Position numbers and translations under genes: made by a program
Shown: piece by piece, positions 8,498-16,135 of the stretch
Layout: each line of letters starts with the position of its first letter
Position numbering within the stretch: the stretch's first letter is position 1
The notes under the pieces: generated by a model
Databases searched by the model: none
Told to the model about the DNA's origin: nothing
The model's input: only the letters and a program-made list of their open reading frames with translations
From: an uncultured Lachnospira sp.
Lineage (GTDB): Bacteria > Bacillota > Clostridia > Lachnospirales > Lachnospiraceae
Direction of reading: 5' to 3'
DNA length: 43,724 nt
Assembly (NCBI GenBank): GCA_944381165.1
Contig: CALWKC010000056.1
Location: 1-43,724 of the forward strand

Positions 8498-8779
8498 TCA
8501 GCCCTTTAACCCGATGAGAATCTCCTCAAGAGCGCTCTGACTGCTGGTATGACATCTTATGACATCAGCATTACATCTTTGAGCCTCTGCTAGAGCACAC
8601 TTTACCATTTTGTGACAAACAGTATTGGTAAACAAAACTATCAAATCAGGGCTGCCGATTTGCTCCTTGAGATTGCTCTTCATTCTTGTAAATACCTTTG
8701 CCTTACAATTATGCTTTTTACAAATATTCACATACTGCCTTTCCATTCTTTCATTTCCGCCAATAATACAAACCGACAT
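8498..8779 (-). CDS. DUF2325 family protein
   Basis: This 93-residue protein has the pattern of the DUF2325 family: a Rossmann-like start (MSVCIIGGNERMERQYVNICKKHN), a central PDLIVLFTNTVCHKMVKCALAEA, and a late VIRCHTSSQSALEEIL. Cys and His residues recur (C4, C19, C25, C55, H56). The biochemical function of the family is unknown. It is the last gene of a three-gene minus-strand unit, 29 bp after the flavodoxin stop, so a redox- or metal-related role is likely but inferred. Confidence 0.8.
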   Translation of the reverse strand: MSVCIIGGNERMERQYVNICKKHNCKAKVFTRMKSNLKEQIGSPDLIVLFTNTVCHKMVKCALAEAQRCNADVIRCHTSSQSALEEILIGLKG

Positions 8780-8808
8780 ATTTTACCCCGCTTTCACAAA
8801 AATTTTAT

Positions 8809-9240
8809 TTACTCTGCCGCGAGCTGCTCTCCAAGTTTTTTGCATGCGGCAACAGCGTCGTCATCCGGTGCTTCGTTGCAGATAACACCCTCACCCCCTG
8901 CAATCTTTGCTCCTGAACTTTCAAGACGCGACGCCCAGTCTCTCATCCACTGACCGTCTCCCCAGCCGTATGAGCCAAACAACCCGATAATTTTTCCTGA
9001 TGCAAATTTTTCAACCTCCGCTACAAAAGGCTCCATTTCAGTTTCCTCAAGCTCCTCCGCTCCCATAGCCGGGCATCCCAGCGCAAACACCTCATCATCC
9101 TTTAACTCTTCTGCGCTGATTGATGAAACCTCAACAACCTTTGCCTCTTTTCCTGCTTCCCTAATTCCCTCGCCAACGGCATTTGCCATTGCCATAGTAT
9201 TACCTGACTGTGACCAGTAAACTACCTTAATTTCGCTCAT
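8809..9240 (-). CDS. Short-chain flavodoxin
   Basis: The FMN phosphate loop SQSGNTMAMANAV follows the first strand (KVVYW) directly, as in flavodoxins. FGSYGWGDGQWMRDW is the loop near the isoalloxazine ring, and the length (143 residues) is normal. I chose the ATG at 9240 (MSEIKV) because AAGGA lies eight bases upstream; the ATG at 9246 is too close to that site, and the longer frame has no support. Flavodoxins are electron carriers that often replace ferredoxin under iron limitation. It sits between a DUF3793 and a DUF2325 gene, and the operon promoter carries an 18-bp palindrome, consistent with metal-responsive control. Confidence 0.92.
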   Translation of the reverse strand: MSEIKVVYWSQSGNTMAMANAVGEGIREAGKEAKVVEVSSISAEELKDDEVFALGCPAMGAEELEETEMEPFVAEVEKFASGKIIGLFGSYGWGDGQWMRDWASRLESSGAKIAGGEGVICNEAPDDDAVAACKKLGEQLAAE

Positions 9241-9295
9241 ATTCATCTTCCTTTCACTGATTAAATTTTTTATGTACCGCAGCATTACGCTGCGG

Positions 9296-9901
9296 TCACT
9301 GTACGGCCTCCGCAATATTTTTTATACTGACTCCCTGTGCCAGAAAGCGTATTATATTTTCTTTTGCCGCCTCAAAGCTTTTAAACAGCCTGAATTTTTC
9401 ATCAAGATTTTCATAGACCTTCCAATATCCTGTATACAGGCTGTTTTCCCCGTTATTGTTAAGATACCCTTCAACATCCTCAACAGGATAGCCCAGAAAC
9501 AGCCCCATTTCATGAGGAAACTGTCTCTTGGTTTTCATATATCTCTGGTATCTGCTGCAGAAAATTTCTATAAGCATTTCTATATCTTCATCATCAACAG
9601 GCTCACGCTTGTATCCGGCTTCCATCATAAGCGCCTTTACACGCACATCAGAAAAATATCTTCTGAGCATTTCTGCCTTATACAGCAGCAATGTTGTTTT
9701 CTTCTTTCCATGAAATAAAATTTTCCATGTTATATTCATTTCGTTAAGCAGAGGGATAAGGTAATCCAAATGTTCATCGTGCACAATAAACAGATTGGAT
9801 ACTTTAAGTCCGCTTATAAACGGCGCACACTGCAATGCCATCTGAACTTCTATATCACTTAAGTCCATATTCCTGATGATTTCAAATACTTCATGACTCA
9901 T
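9296..9901 (-). CDS. DUF3793 family protein
   Basis: This soluble 201-residue protein matches the DUF3793 family of Clostridia in its features: an early CAPFISGLKVSNLFIV, a central WKILFHGKKKTTLLLYK, and a late FPHEMGLFLGYPVEDVEGYL followed by YTGYWKVYENL. The family is of unknown function and is commonly found beside flavodoxin and DUF2325 genes, as here. The ATG at 9901 has AAAGGAGG upstream and is the first gene after the promoter at 9960-9988. Confidence 0.85.
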   Translation of the reverse strand: MSHEVFEIIRNMDLSDIEVQMALQCAPFISGLKVSNLFIVHDEHLDYLIPLLNEMNITWKILFHGKKKTTLLLYKAEMLRRYFSDVRVKALMMEAGYKREPVDDEDIEMLIEIFCSRYQRYMKTKRQFPHEMGLFLGYPVEDVEGYLNNNGENSLYTGYWKVYENLDEKFRLFKSFEAAKENIIRFLAQGVSIKNIAEAVQ

Positions 9902-9934
9902 ATCAGCCTCCTTTTGCCAGTTATGCCTCTCTTG

Positions 9935-9952
9935 AGTTAGACATAACTAACT
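9935..9952. promoter_or_regulatory. 18-bp palindrome at the DUF3793-flavodoxin promoter
   Basis: AGTTAG-ACATAA-CTAACT is a perfect 6-6-6 inverted repeat placed just downstream of the -10 box, over the expected transcription start. The half-site resembles the GTTAG/CTAAC arms of DtxR/IdeR/MntR-type metal repressor boxes. That assignment is inference. Confidence 0.5.
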
Positions 9953-9959
9953 ATTTGTT

Positions 9960-9988
9960 ATATTATTATATTTCTATTTTTCCGTCAA
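9960..9988 (-). promoter_or_regulatory. Promoter of the DUF3793-flavodoxin-DUF2325 operon
   Basis: On the minus strand TTGACG (9983-9988) is followed after 17 bp by TAATAT (9960-9965). Five of six -35 and four of six -10 positions match consensus. Confidence 0.55.
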
Positions 9989-10152
9989 TACTTTTATTGA
10001 TACATTTTTTCATAACCAAAGGAGTCCGCTTACAGACTTACCGCACTTCCGTGTGGCTGCATAAGCAGTTAAACTGTATACAGCGCGGCATGTTCATTCT
10101 CAAGGATTGTTTTTTACAGGAAATGACATTGGAATTTCTTAATAAACGACAA

Positions 10153-10187
10153 AAAATGCCGCCTTTTCCTCGAAAAAGCGGCATTTT
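10153..10187. terminator. Rho-independent terminator
   Basis: AAAATGCCGC pairs perfectly with GCGGCATTTT, with more T/A pairing inside the loop. The A and T runs at the stem base make it usable in either direction. It probably serves the minus-strand aminotransferase gene that ends at 10295. Confidence 0.7.
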
Positions 10188-10294
10188 AGTTTAGGCTGAC
10201 TCGTCTTTTATAACGCTATATTATTATCCATTTGTAAAAGACAGTCACCTCTGCTGTATTATGTATTATGTTTTATATTTATTTATTGAAAATT

Positions 10295-11482
10295 TTAATA
10301 CTTTTCCTTCAGTGCCTTAAATGCCTTAAATGAACGCTTAATCATATCCTCGTCAACGCAGTATGATATACGCACATATCCCGGACATCCAAAATCCGTC
10401 GCAGAAACAAGAAGCAAGTCCTCTTCCTTTGCCTTCTCACAGAATTTCTCGGCATCCGGCTCAAGAGCTTTAACAAACATATAGAATGCCCCATCAGGTT
10501 TGAAACACTCATATCCTAGTTCCGTAAGACCATCATATAACAAATCCCTGTTTTTCTTATACAGATTTACATCTCCGGTCTGACCGACACATTTAGCAAT
10601 TACCTTCTGAAAAAGACTTGGGGCGCACACATAACCAAGAGCTCTTCCGGCTCCGCACACCGCAGCATAAAGCTTTTTGCTCTCATAAGCCTCATCAGGA
10701 ACAAGAATAAATCCAATTCTTTCTCCCGGCAGTGACAGAGATTTGCTGTAAGAATAGCATACAATAGTATCATCATAATACTTAGTCACATAAGGAACAG
10801 TCACCCCGTCATAGACAATTTCGCGATAAGGTTCGTCAGTTATAATGAAAATATGTGTTCCGAATTCCTCTGACTTCTTCTTTAAAAGCTCTGACAGCTT
10901 AATAATAGTCTGTTCTGAATATACAGCACCTGAAGGATTATTTGGAGAATTGATAATCACTGCTTTTGTGTTTTTGTTAAGCATATTTTCCAACTGACCA
11001 AAATCAATCTGAAAATGCTCGGTATCCGGAGCAACTACTCCGAATTTAGCGCCGGCAGCTTCTACAAATACTCTGTATTCCGGAAAAAACGGAGCAACCG
11101 CAATAATCTCGTCCTCGCTGCATGTTGTAAGCGCCTTAAACGCAATAGAGAGAGATGCCGCAGCTCCCATTGTCATATAAAAATTATCAGGATTAAAATG
11201 TGTTTCATATGTATTATTCAAATAATCCGATATTGCCTTTCTTGTCTCCAGATCTCCCTGAGCCGAAGTATATCCATGAAGTGATATAGAATCAAGCTTC
11301 TGTGTGAGCTCTCTTATTGTCTCGTTTACACATTCTGGTGCCGGTACGGTCGGATTACCAAGACTGAAATCATATACATTTTCCGGTCCTACAACTGCTG
11401 CTCTCATCTTTCCGTACTCAAACAGTTCTCTTATGGCAGACCTTTTGCTGCCCAATTCATACATGCTCTCTGATACAAACAT
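10295..11482 (-). CDS. Class I/II PLP-dependent aminotransferase
   Basis: This 395-residue fold-type I aminotransferase starts at ATG 11482 (MFVSESMYELG), seven bases after a perfect AGGAGG; the longer frame has no support. Visible motifs are FSLGNPTVPAP near the N-terminus, YTSAQGDLETRKAIS, INSPNNPSGAVYS, ITDEPYREIVY (PLP-binding Asp and Tyr), SYSKSLSLPGERIG with the Schiff-base Lys, and VRISYCV with the substrate-carboxylate Arg. Substrate specificity cannot be read from sequence. It lies 34 bp downstream of a nitrilase-superfamily gene resembling omega-amidases, so a glutamine-type transaminase acting with that amidase is plausible. Confidence 0.9.
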   Translation of the reverse strand: MFVSESMYELGSKRSAIRELFEYGKMRAAVVGPENVYDFSLGNPTVPAPECVNETIRELTQKLDSISLHGYTSAQGDLETRKAISDYLNNTYETHFNPDNFYMTMGAAASLSIAFKALTTCSEDEIIAVAPFFPEYRVFVEAAGAKFGVVAPDTEHFQIDFGQLENMLNKNTKAVIINSPNNPSGAVYSEQTIIKLSELLKKKSEEFGTHIFIITDEPYREIVYDGVTVPYVTKYYDDTIVCYSYSKSLSLPGERIGFILVPDEAYESKKLYAAVCGAGRALGYVCAPSLFQKVIAKCVGQTGDVNLYKKNRDLLYDGLTELGYECFKPDGAFYMFVKALEPDAEKFCEKAKEEDLLLVSATDFGCPGYVRISYCVDEDMIKRSFKAFKALKEKY

Positions 11483-11516
11483 CTTTATTCCTCCTGTATT
11501 CTTATTGTTTTTTATT

Positions 11517-12401
11517 TTATAACCAATTTCTGTAAAGGTCAATTCTTCTGTTGTTAAGCTCAGGATTTGCCTCGCGGCAGCTTCTTGTGTATGTTTTGTC
11601 AATCTCACCAACAAAATAACCTTCTTTATCAGAAATCCCTGCTGTAATTACGCCTTTTGCGTCTATTGCCATACTCCTTCCGAAAAAGCCTCTGCCATCA
11701 GGCAAATCACCAATCTGATTTACCGCAATCAGCGGAGTTACGTTCATAACAGATGCAGCCTTTAAAAGAATTTCCCATTGTTCCGAATGAGGTTTATAAA
11801 ATGCAGCCGGCACACAGAAAAGGTCAACTCCGCTGCGTGACAGAGCTCTGGCAATCTCCGGAAAACGTGAATCGTAACAAATCCAGACGCCTATTCTTCC
11901 TATATCCAAATCGAATATCCCAAGCTTATCTCCTGCACTGAATTCATCAGATTCTTTTATATTAAATGCATCAAAAAGGTGTATCTTTTTATAGCTTCCA
12001 ACAATCCTGCCTTCTCTGTCTATCACATAACATATGTTAAAAGGGTTTATATTTATATTTTTGTCGTCTTTACAGACACAGTCCTGCTCTGACCTGCATG
12101 CAAATGAGCCTCCGACAATATTTATATGATATTTCCTCGCAAGCGATTTAAGCCATTCTTTTATCTCTTTTTCAGATAACATATCAGAAGTTTCTGACGG
12201 CTTATAAAACTGCTCAGGAAGAATAACTAAATCAATATCCGGATAGTGTTCAAACGCCTGTTTAAGGTAACTTTCTGCCCTGTCTGGAATATTTTTTTTA
12301 TTATAACTGCAATCCAGCTGTATCCCCGCTGCAATAATTTTATCTTTTTTAGAAATGTTTTTATTATTAGATTCTCTGTTTTCCGTGTAACCTTCTGACA
12401 T
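11517..12401 (-). CDS. Nitrilase-superfamily carbon-nitrogen hydrolase, omega-amidase-like
   Basis: The Glu-Lys-Cys triad of the CN-hydrolase family is complete: LPEQF (Glu63), YKKIHLFD (Lys139) and WICYDSRFPEI (Cys175). The 294-residue length and the late FFGRSMAID are typical. The N-terminal 20 residues are a polar extension. The ATG at 12401 has GGAG upstream. FPEI and the HLFD context fit the Nit2/omega-amidase/MtnU branch, which hydrolyses alpha-ketoglutaramate or similar omega-amides, but the exact substrate is inferred from the aminotransferase gene directly downstream. It is the first gene of the pair and the last gene left of the putative origin. Confidence 0.88.
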   Translation of the reverse strand: MSEGYTENRESNNKNISKKDKIIAAGIQLDCSYNKKNIPDRAESYLKQAFEHYPDIDLVILPEQFYKPSETSDMLSEKEIKEWLKSLARKYHINIVGGSFACRSEQDCVCKDDKNININPFNICYVIDREGRIVGSYKKIHLFDAFNIKESDEFSAGDKLGIFDLDIGRIGVWICYDSRFPEIARALSRSGVDLFCVPAAFYKPHSEQWEILLKAASVMNVTPLIAVNQIGDLPDGRGFFGRSMAIDAKGVITAGISDKEGYFVGEIDKTYTRSCREANPELNNRRIDLYRNWL

Positions 12402-13419
12402 TCGTTTCTCCGCTCCATTTTCACATCAATAGTCTTATACCAGGATAATTACGTTACAATTATATTTAAAACCCATATGTAATTGCTTCCAGCTTATCCG
12501 TTAATTCATCTCTATTTTATTTTAAAAGAGATTGCATGTAAATACCATAAAAATTGTCTGATTTAGTCGTTATATGTCATATTAATACTATATTTATATT
12601 GCCTGTAACATATTGTTACACGTGAAACAAAAGAATATATGTTCTTTAAATTATTTATGTGCTTTTTGAACTGAGTTCATTACTTATATAAAACAGCAAA
12701 AATATGATGTTAAATGTCCTCTTTTATTAGCCTTATTTTTGATGTAAATTAATCTTTTTAATTTATTGTATATAAAATAACAATTTTTGAACTGAGTTCA
12801 CTCTGATATTTTAATTTATTACTGTTATCATAAACCTCTATAATTATATAACATCTTATTTGCATAATTTGTTGAAAATACTGCTATCAGAAAAATATTT
12901 AACCCCTCTCCCATAAAGATATAGATACTAAAATCAATCTTAATATGTATTTTAATCATTACTCCTGTCAGTCAATTTTAATAAAAAAAATCAAAGCACC
13001 TACATAAACCAATTTGAATTTTATAAACAAAATTGAACTCAGTTCAAAAATACTTTTATTGAAAATGATTTATTGCTGCCTTCTTCTTATTGAATGCTTT
13101 ATTTTTATAATTATAAATTATCGGCTTTTTCTCTGTCTCATTTTAAAGATATTTTTTCTTGTCTATAACACAAAAATATAAGCTACTTATAAAATTATAT
13201 TTGTCTACAAAAGTGAACTGAGTTCAAAATTATTGTTTACATTTACAAGTCTAAGCTTTTTGAAAATTTCTCTAAAAAGCCTTCAACAATATTTTTCCGT
13301 CATAAAAATCTATATTTCTTATATATTAATATTAAATACAACTTTGTGCCTTAAAAATATACATATAATTATAAATTATATAACTTTTTATTTTAATTGC
13401 TTGATTTTAGGAGAATAAA
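12402..13419. other. AT-rich non-coding partition/origin region
   Basis: About 1 kb without a credible gene and very rich in A and T. It carries a near-canonical parS site and four of five copies of a 13-bp palindrome, listed separately. It also has one TTGTCTACA at 13201, the core of the iterons found at 17.4-17.9 kb. It separates the leftward genes from parA. Confidence 0.75.
12614..12629. other. parS-like site, one mismatch from the Spo0J/ParB consensus
   Basis: TGTTACACGTGAAACA differs at one position from the chromosomal parS consensus TGTTTCACGTGAAACA bound by Spo0J-type ParB in Firmicutes. It lies about 800 bp upstream of a parA-parB operon. Confidence 0.75.
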
Positions 13420-13460
13420 ATGTATAATAAAATTAACAATAAATTTTTGAACTCAGTTCA
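12667..13460. repeat. Five copies of a 13-bp palindrome upstream of and inside the start of parA
   Basis: TGAACT(G/C)AGTTCA occurs at 12667-12679, 12788-12800, 13034-13046, 13214-13226 and 13448-13460. All five keep both arms exactly; only the central base varies (G, G, C, G, C), and flanks are mostly T-run/A-run. Spacings are irregular (121, 246, 180, 234). The last copy lies within the first codons of the longer parA frame. They are good candidates for the centromere and autoregulation sites bound by the adjacent ParB or ParA. Confidence 0.85.
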
Positions 13461-14316
13461 AAGAAAAATACGCAAAGGAAGTACCAGAATGTCAGAAGTA
13501 ATCAGTTTGATTAACGAAAAGGGGGGTGTTGGAAAATCCACCTCTGCAATTACTATTGCACAGATATTGGCAATTTCGGGTTATAAAGTACTAATAATAG
13601 ATTTAGACCCACAGATGAATACAACAAAAATGTTTGGAAAAGGGGATAGTATACCCGATATAAATTACGAACATTTGTTTTGCGAGAAGCAGTTAAGAGA
13701 GTCTTCTGTTATGGAATTTGTTTCAGAAACAGATTACAAAAATATCTCTATACTTTCCGCATCAAGAGAACTCAATACCTTAATTTACAAAATATATGAC
13801 AAAAGCAAGGAAGTGAATGTTGAACTTTACCTGAAGCACAACCTGAGTTTTCTAAAAAATAGCTTTGATTATATTATTATAGACAACTCACCTTTTAAAT
13901 CATACCTTACAAGCTGCGCTATATGCGCAAGTGATAAAGTCATTACACCTATTTGTGTTGACAATTTTTCTTATGACGGTCTGATGTCGCTTTTAGATAC
14001 GATAGAGGAACTCAATGCGAAATATTCTCTGTCTATTGAATTTGCAGGCATTTTTATGACAAGAGTCGCAGGCAGGACAACCCTCTTTAAACAAATGTTT
14101 GAAAGCTATGAAAACATGTTTGGGGACCGTTTTCTTCCTGTTTCCATTCGCAACTGCATTGCAGTGAGCGAATCCAATACAACCTTTGAGCCGCTGCTTA
14201 CATATGACAAACGATGCAGCGCTGCCCAGGATTATATAGAGCTCGTAAATTATCTTGGACTAATGGATAATAAACATTTCCGAGAGCTTGCAAAATATTT
14301 GAAAGGAGAGAAGTAA
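13420..14316 (+). CDS. parA: ParA/Soj-type partition ATPase
   Basis: The deviant Walker A (NEKGGVGKSTSA) follows immediately after MSEVISLI. VLIIDLDPQMNTT is the Walker A' Asp-containing strand and FDYIIIDNSPF the Walker B. The length is about 275-298 residues. Two starts are possible: ATG 13420 with AGGAG six bases upstream, or ATG 13489 with AAAGGAAG, which places Walker A at the usual distance from the N-terminus. The 13448-13460 palindrome lies between them, so binding there could repress transcription or affect the first start. Stop and parB start overlap (TAATG), so the two are translationally coupled. Role: ATP-driven segregation of the replicon with ParB. Confidence 0.93.
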   Translation: MYNKINNKFLNSVQRKIRKGSTRMSEVISLINEKGGVGKSTSAITIAQILAISGYKVLIIDLDPQMNTTKMFGKGDSIPDINYEHLFCEKQLRESSVMEFVSETDYKNISILSASRELNTLIYKIYDKSKEVNVELYLKHNLSFLKNSFDYIIIDNSPFKSYLTSCAICASDKVITPICVDNFSYDGLMSLLDTIEELNAKYSLSIEFAGIFMTRVAGRTTLFKQMFESYENMFGDRFLPVSIRNCIAVSESNTTFEPLLTYDKRCSAAQDYIELVNYLGLMDNKHFRELAKYLKGEK

Positions 14317-15512
14317 TGGCAAAAAAATCATTCAGTGCCGGCATGACAAAAACCGGCGTTCTTAACAATATGGGCGGAGAAAAGCTCAAAGAAATGCAGG
14401 CAAAAGCAGAGTACAATTTTCAATACATACCTAAAGAAAAAATCATTTCAAATCCAAAAAATGAAAAGTACACCCAGGACGGAATAGACGCTCTTATGGA
14501 GAGTATTCTCATAAACGGCCTGCGCCATAATCTTTCTGTTATATATGATGCAGACAATGACACATACAGGCTTGTCTCAGGTGAGCGAAGGTATCACGCT
14601 ATATGCAAAATGAGCGACAAGGAATACAATACTCTGTTTCCGACCGGAATACCATGTAAGGTTGAAAAGTCAAACTTAACGGAAATTGACGAAGAAATCA
14701 TGCTTATTTCTGCCAATCACGATGTCAGAGAGACCTCTATGGAAGTAAAACGCTGGGAAGTGTCGCGTCTCAAAGAACTTTATGAGGCAAAAAAACTAAA
14801 GGGTGAAATCAAAAATATCAATGCAGAAATTGCCAAGCAGCTCAATATATCGGAGCGTCAGGCAAGAAAGTACACAACAGCAGAAAAACTTATTCCGGAA
14901 CTAAGCGAGCTGCTCAACGCAAACGGAATAGACTTAAATCAGGCTGACAAGTTTGGCAGACTTGATGAAGACGCACAGAAAAGCATCCTTGAAATTCTGA
15001 AAAAGAACGGCAATATTGACAACGCAGAATTTCAATCCATAAAAAAACTTTCCGAGGAGCGCGCTCAGGAGGCAAAGAAATACAAACATCAGCTCGAAGA
15101 GGCTGCCAATCAGATTAAAGAGCAGGAGCAGACGGTAAAACATCTGGAGCAGCGTATTCTTCAGCTTGAAAAAAATCCTGTTGCTTCCAAAACTAAGGAA
15201 GATTTAGAAGAGGAAATCAGATTTATTACAGAGGCCAAAAACAGAGCAGAACGGGAACGAGCAAAGCTGGAGACAAATATTGAAAAAATCAAACAGCAGC
15301 AAAAAGAAAAAGAGATGAGAAAAACTCAGATTTCCGACGCTGAATTAAAACGTATAAATTCCATTGCTAAAACTGAACAGGCTCTTTCTCTGTTAGAAAG
15401 TAATTTCGATGTGCTGAAAAACAATAAAAGCGTCATTAAAACAGACTATGATTTAAAGGTACGTGTAGAAATTTTAAAAAGCAGAATAGATGATTTATTA
15501 TCAAATCTATAA
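14316..15512 (+). CDS. parB: ParB/Spo0J-type centromere-binding partition protein
   Basis: The N-terminal ParB domain (about residues 33-120) contains SILINGLRHNLSVI and the nucleotide-binding GERRYHA (GERRWRA in canonical ParB; residues 89-95). A helix-turn-helix follows (INAEIAKQLNISERQARKY, about 168-186) with the usual helical region behind it. Residues about 245-360 are a long Glu/Lys/Gln coiled coil, longer than in chromosomal Spo0J, and the last 40 residues may be the dimerisation part. GAAAGGAGAG precedes the ATG, which overlaps the parA stop. Likely DNA targets are the TGAACT(G/C)AGTTCA repeats and/or the parS-like site upstream. Confidence 0.93.
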   Translation: MAKKSFSAGMTKTGVLNNMGGEKLKEMQAKAEYNFQYIPKEKIISNPKNEKYTQDGIDALMESILINGLRHNLSVIYDADNDTYRLVSGERRYHAICKMSDKEYNTLFPTGIPCKVEKSNLTEIDEEIMLISANHDVRETSMEVKRWEVSRLKELYEAKKLKGEIKNINAEIAKQLNISERQARKYTTAEKLIPELSELLNANGIDLNQADKFGRLDEDAQKSILEILKKNGNIDNAEFQSIKKLSEERAQEAKKYKHQLEEAANQIKEQEQTVKHLEQRILQLEKNPVASKTKEDLEEEIRFITEAKNRAERERAKLETNIEKIKQQQKEKEMRKTQISDAELKRINSIAKTEQALSLLESNFDVLKNNKSVIKTDYDLKVRVEILKSRIDDLLSNL

Positions 15513-16125
15513 AATCTTACAATAATACTTTATATCGCCATAATACACTGTAAATCGCCCAAATTTGACATTTTATTTATATTCAGGGTTTTTATTAAAT
15601 AATTTATAAAAACCTTTAAATGGGCTTTTTATGAAGGCATTATTTTTTGAATGATATAATTCATTAAATATATAAAACGAAGGATTTACTGCATATCAAT
15701 AAGCAAAATATATAATACAGATTATATTATTAAACAGATATTGTTAAGTCAAAAACGTGAAAGTCCGCATGACAAGCGGCTTTCATGTTTTTTTGTATGT
15801 AAATTTTCCGGAAATACAAAGTTTATTTTTTTCGTATAAAGATAATTTTTTTTCTACTTATGTAAATTTTTATCTAAAATAGGATTTTTATTTTCCTTAT
15901 ATGGTTGATTTATTTATGGCTCAAGTTTATTTTTTTCATGAAATGGTTGAAAACTTTCCAAATTTACATTATAAATAATTACAAAAGATAAATTTGAGTA
16001 ACATAGCTTTATACTTTTTATAATTATTAATGTTCAGTAAAGTAATTTATGAAATGCTGTCCTGTGTAAAATAATAAAATCCGGCCGGGAAGCAAAAAAT
16101 GAGCACAAAAAGAAGGCTGTTTGAA
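15513..16125. other. AT-rich spacer between parB and a convergent replication gene
   Basis: A 613-bp non-coding stretch. Besides the terminator at 15754, a 9-bp perfect stem (GGTTTTTAT / ATAAAAACC, 15587-15614) is enclosed by GCCCA and TGGGC and followed by TTTTT at about 15631. This could be a first terminator right after parB. I see no gene; the rest is A/T runs. Confidence 0.55.
15754..15795 (+). terminator. Rho-independent terminator downstream of parAB
   Basis: ACGTGAAAG and CCGC pair with GCGG and CTTTCATGT (one G-U pair, one bulged T), and a run of seven T follows on the plus strand. Confidence 0.75.
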
Positions 16126-16135
16126 TTAAGCAGCC
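16101..16135 (-). terminator. Weak terminator overlapping the stop of the 16126 gene
   Basis: On the minus strand GGCTG...CAGCC with an 11-nt loop spans the last codons and is followed by TTCTTTTT. The stem is only five pairs, so confidence is limited. Confidence 0.4.

Larger units (their letters stand above)
9902..10294. other. Intergenic region with promoter, terminator and a structured segment
   Basis: Besides the operon promoter and the terminator listed separately, bases 10030-10068 can form a nested stem: outer GCTTA/TAAGC and inner CCGCAC/GTGTGG. A second imperfect stem can form between about 10200 and 10246 (GTCTTTT / AAAAGAC). I see no credible gene here; the 79-codon plus-strand frame lacks family features. 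A small RNA is possible but unproven. Confidence 0.4.

Noticed and set aside
9955-10194. 79-codon plus-strand frame
   Set aside because: Low-complexity hydrophobic start, no family features, no good ribosome binding site, and it runs through a terminator hairpin.
13233-13418. 61-codon plus-strand frame upstream of parA
   Set aside because: Composition only reflects AT-rich DNA (Ile, Leu, Phe, Tyr, Asn) and it lies in the partition-site region.
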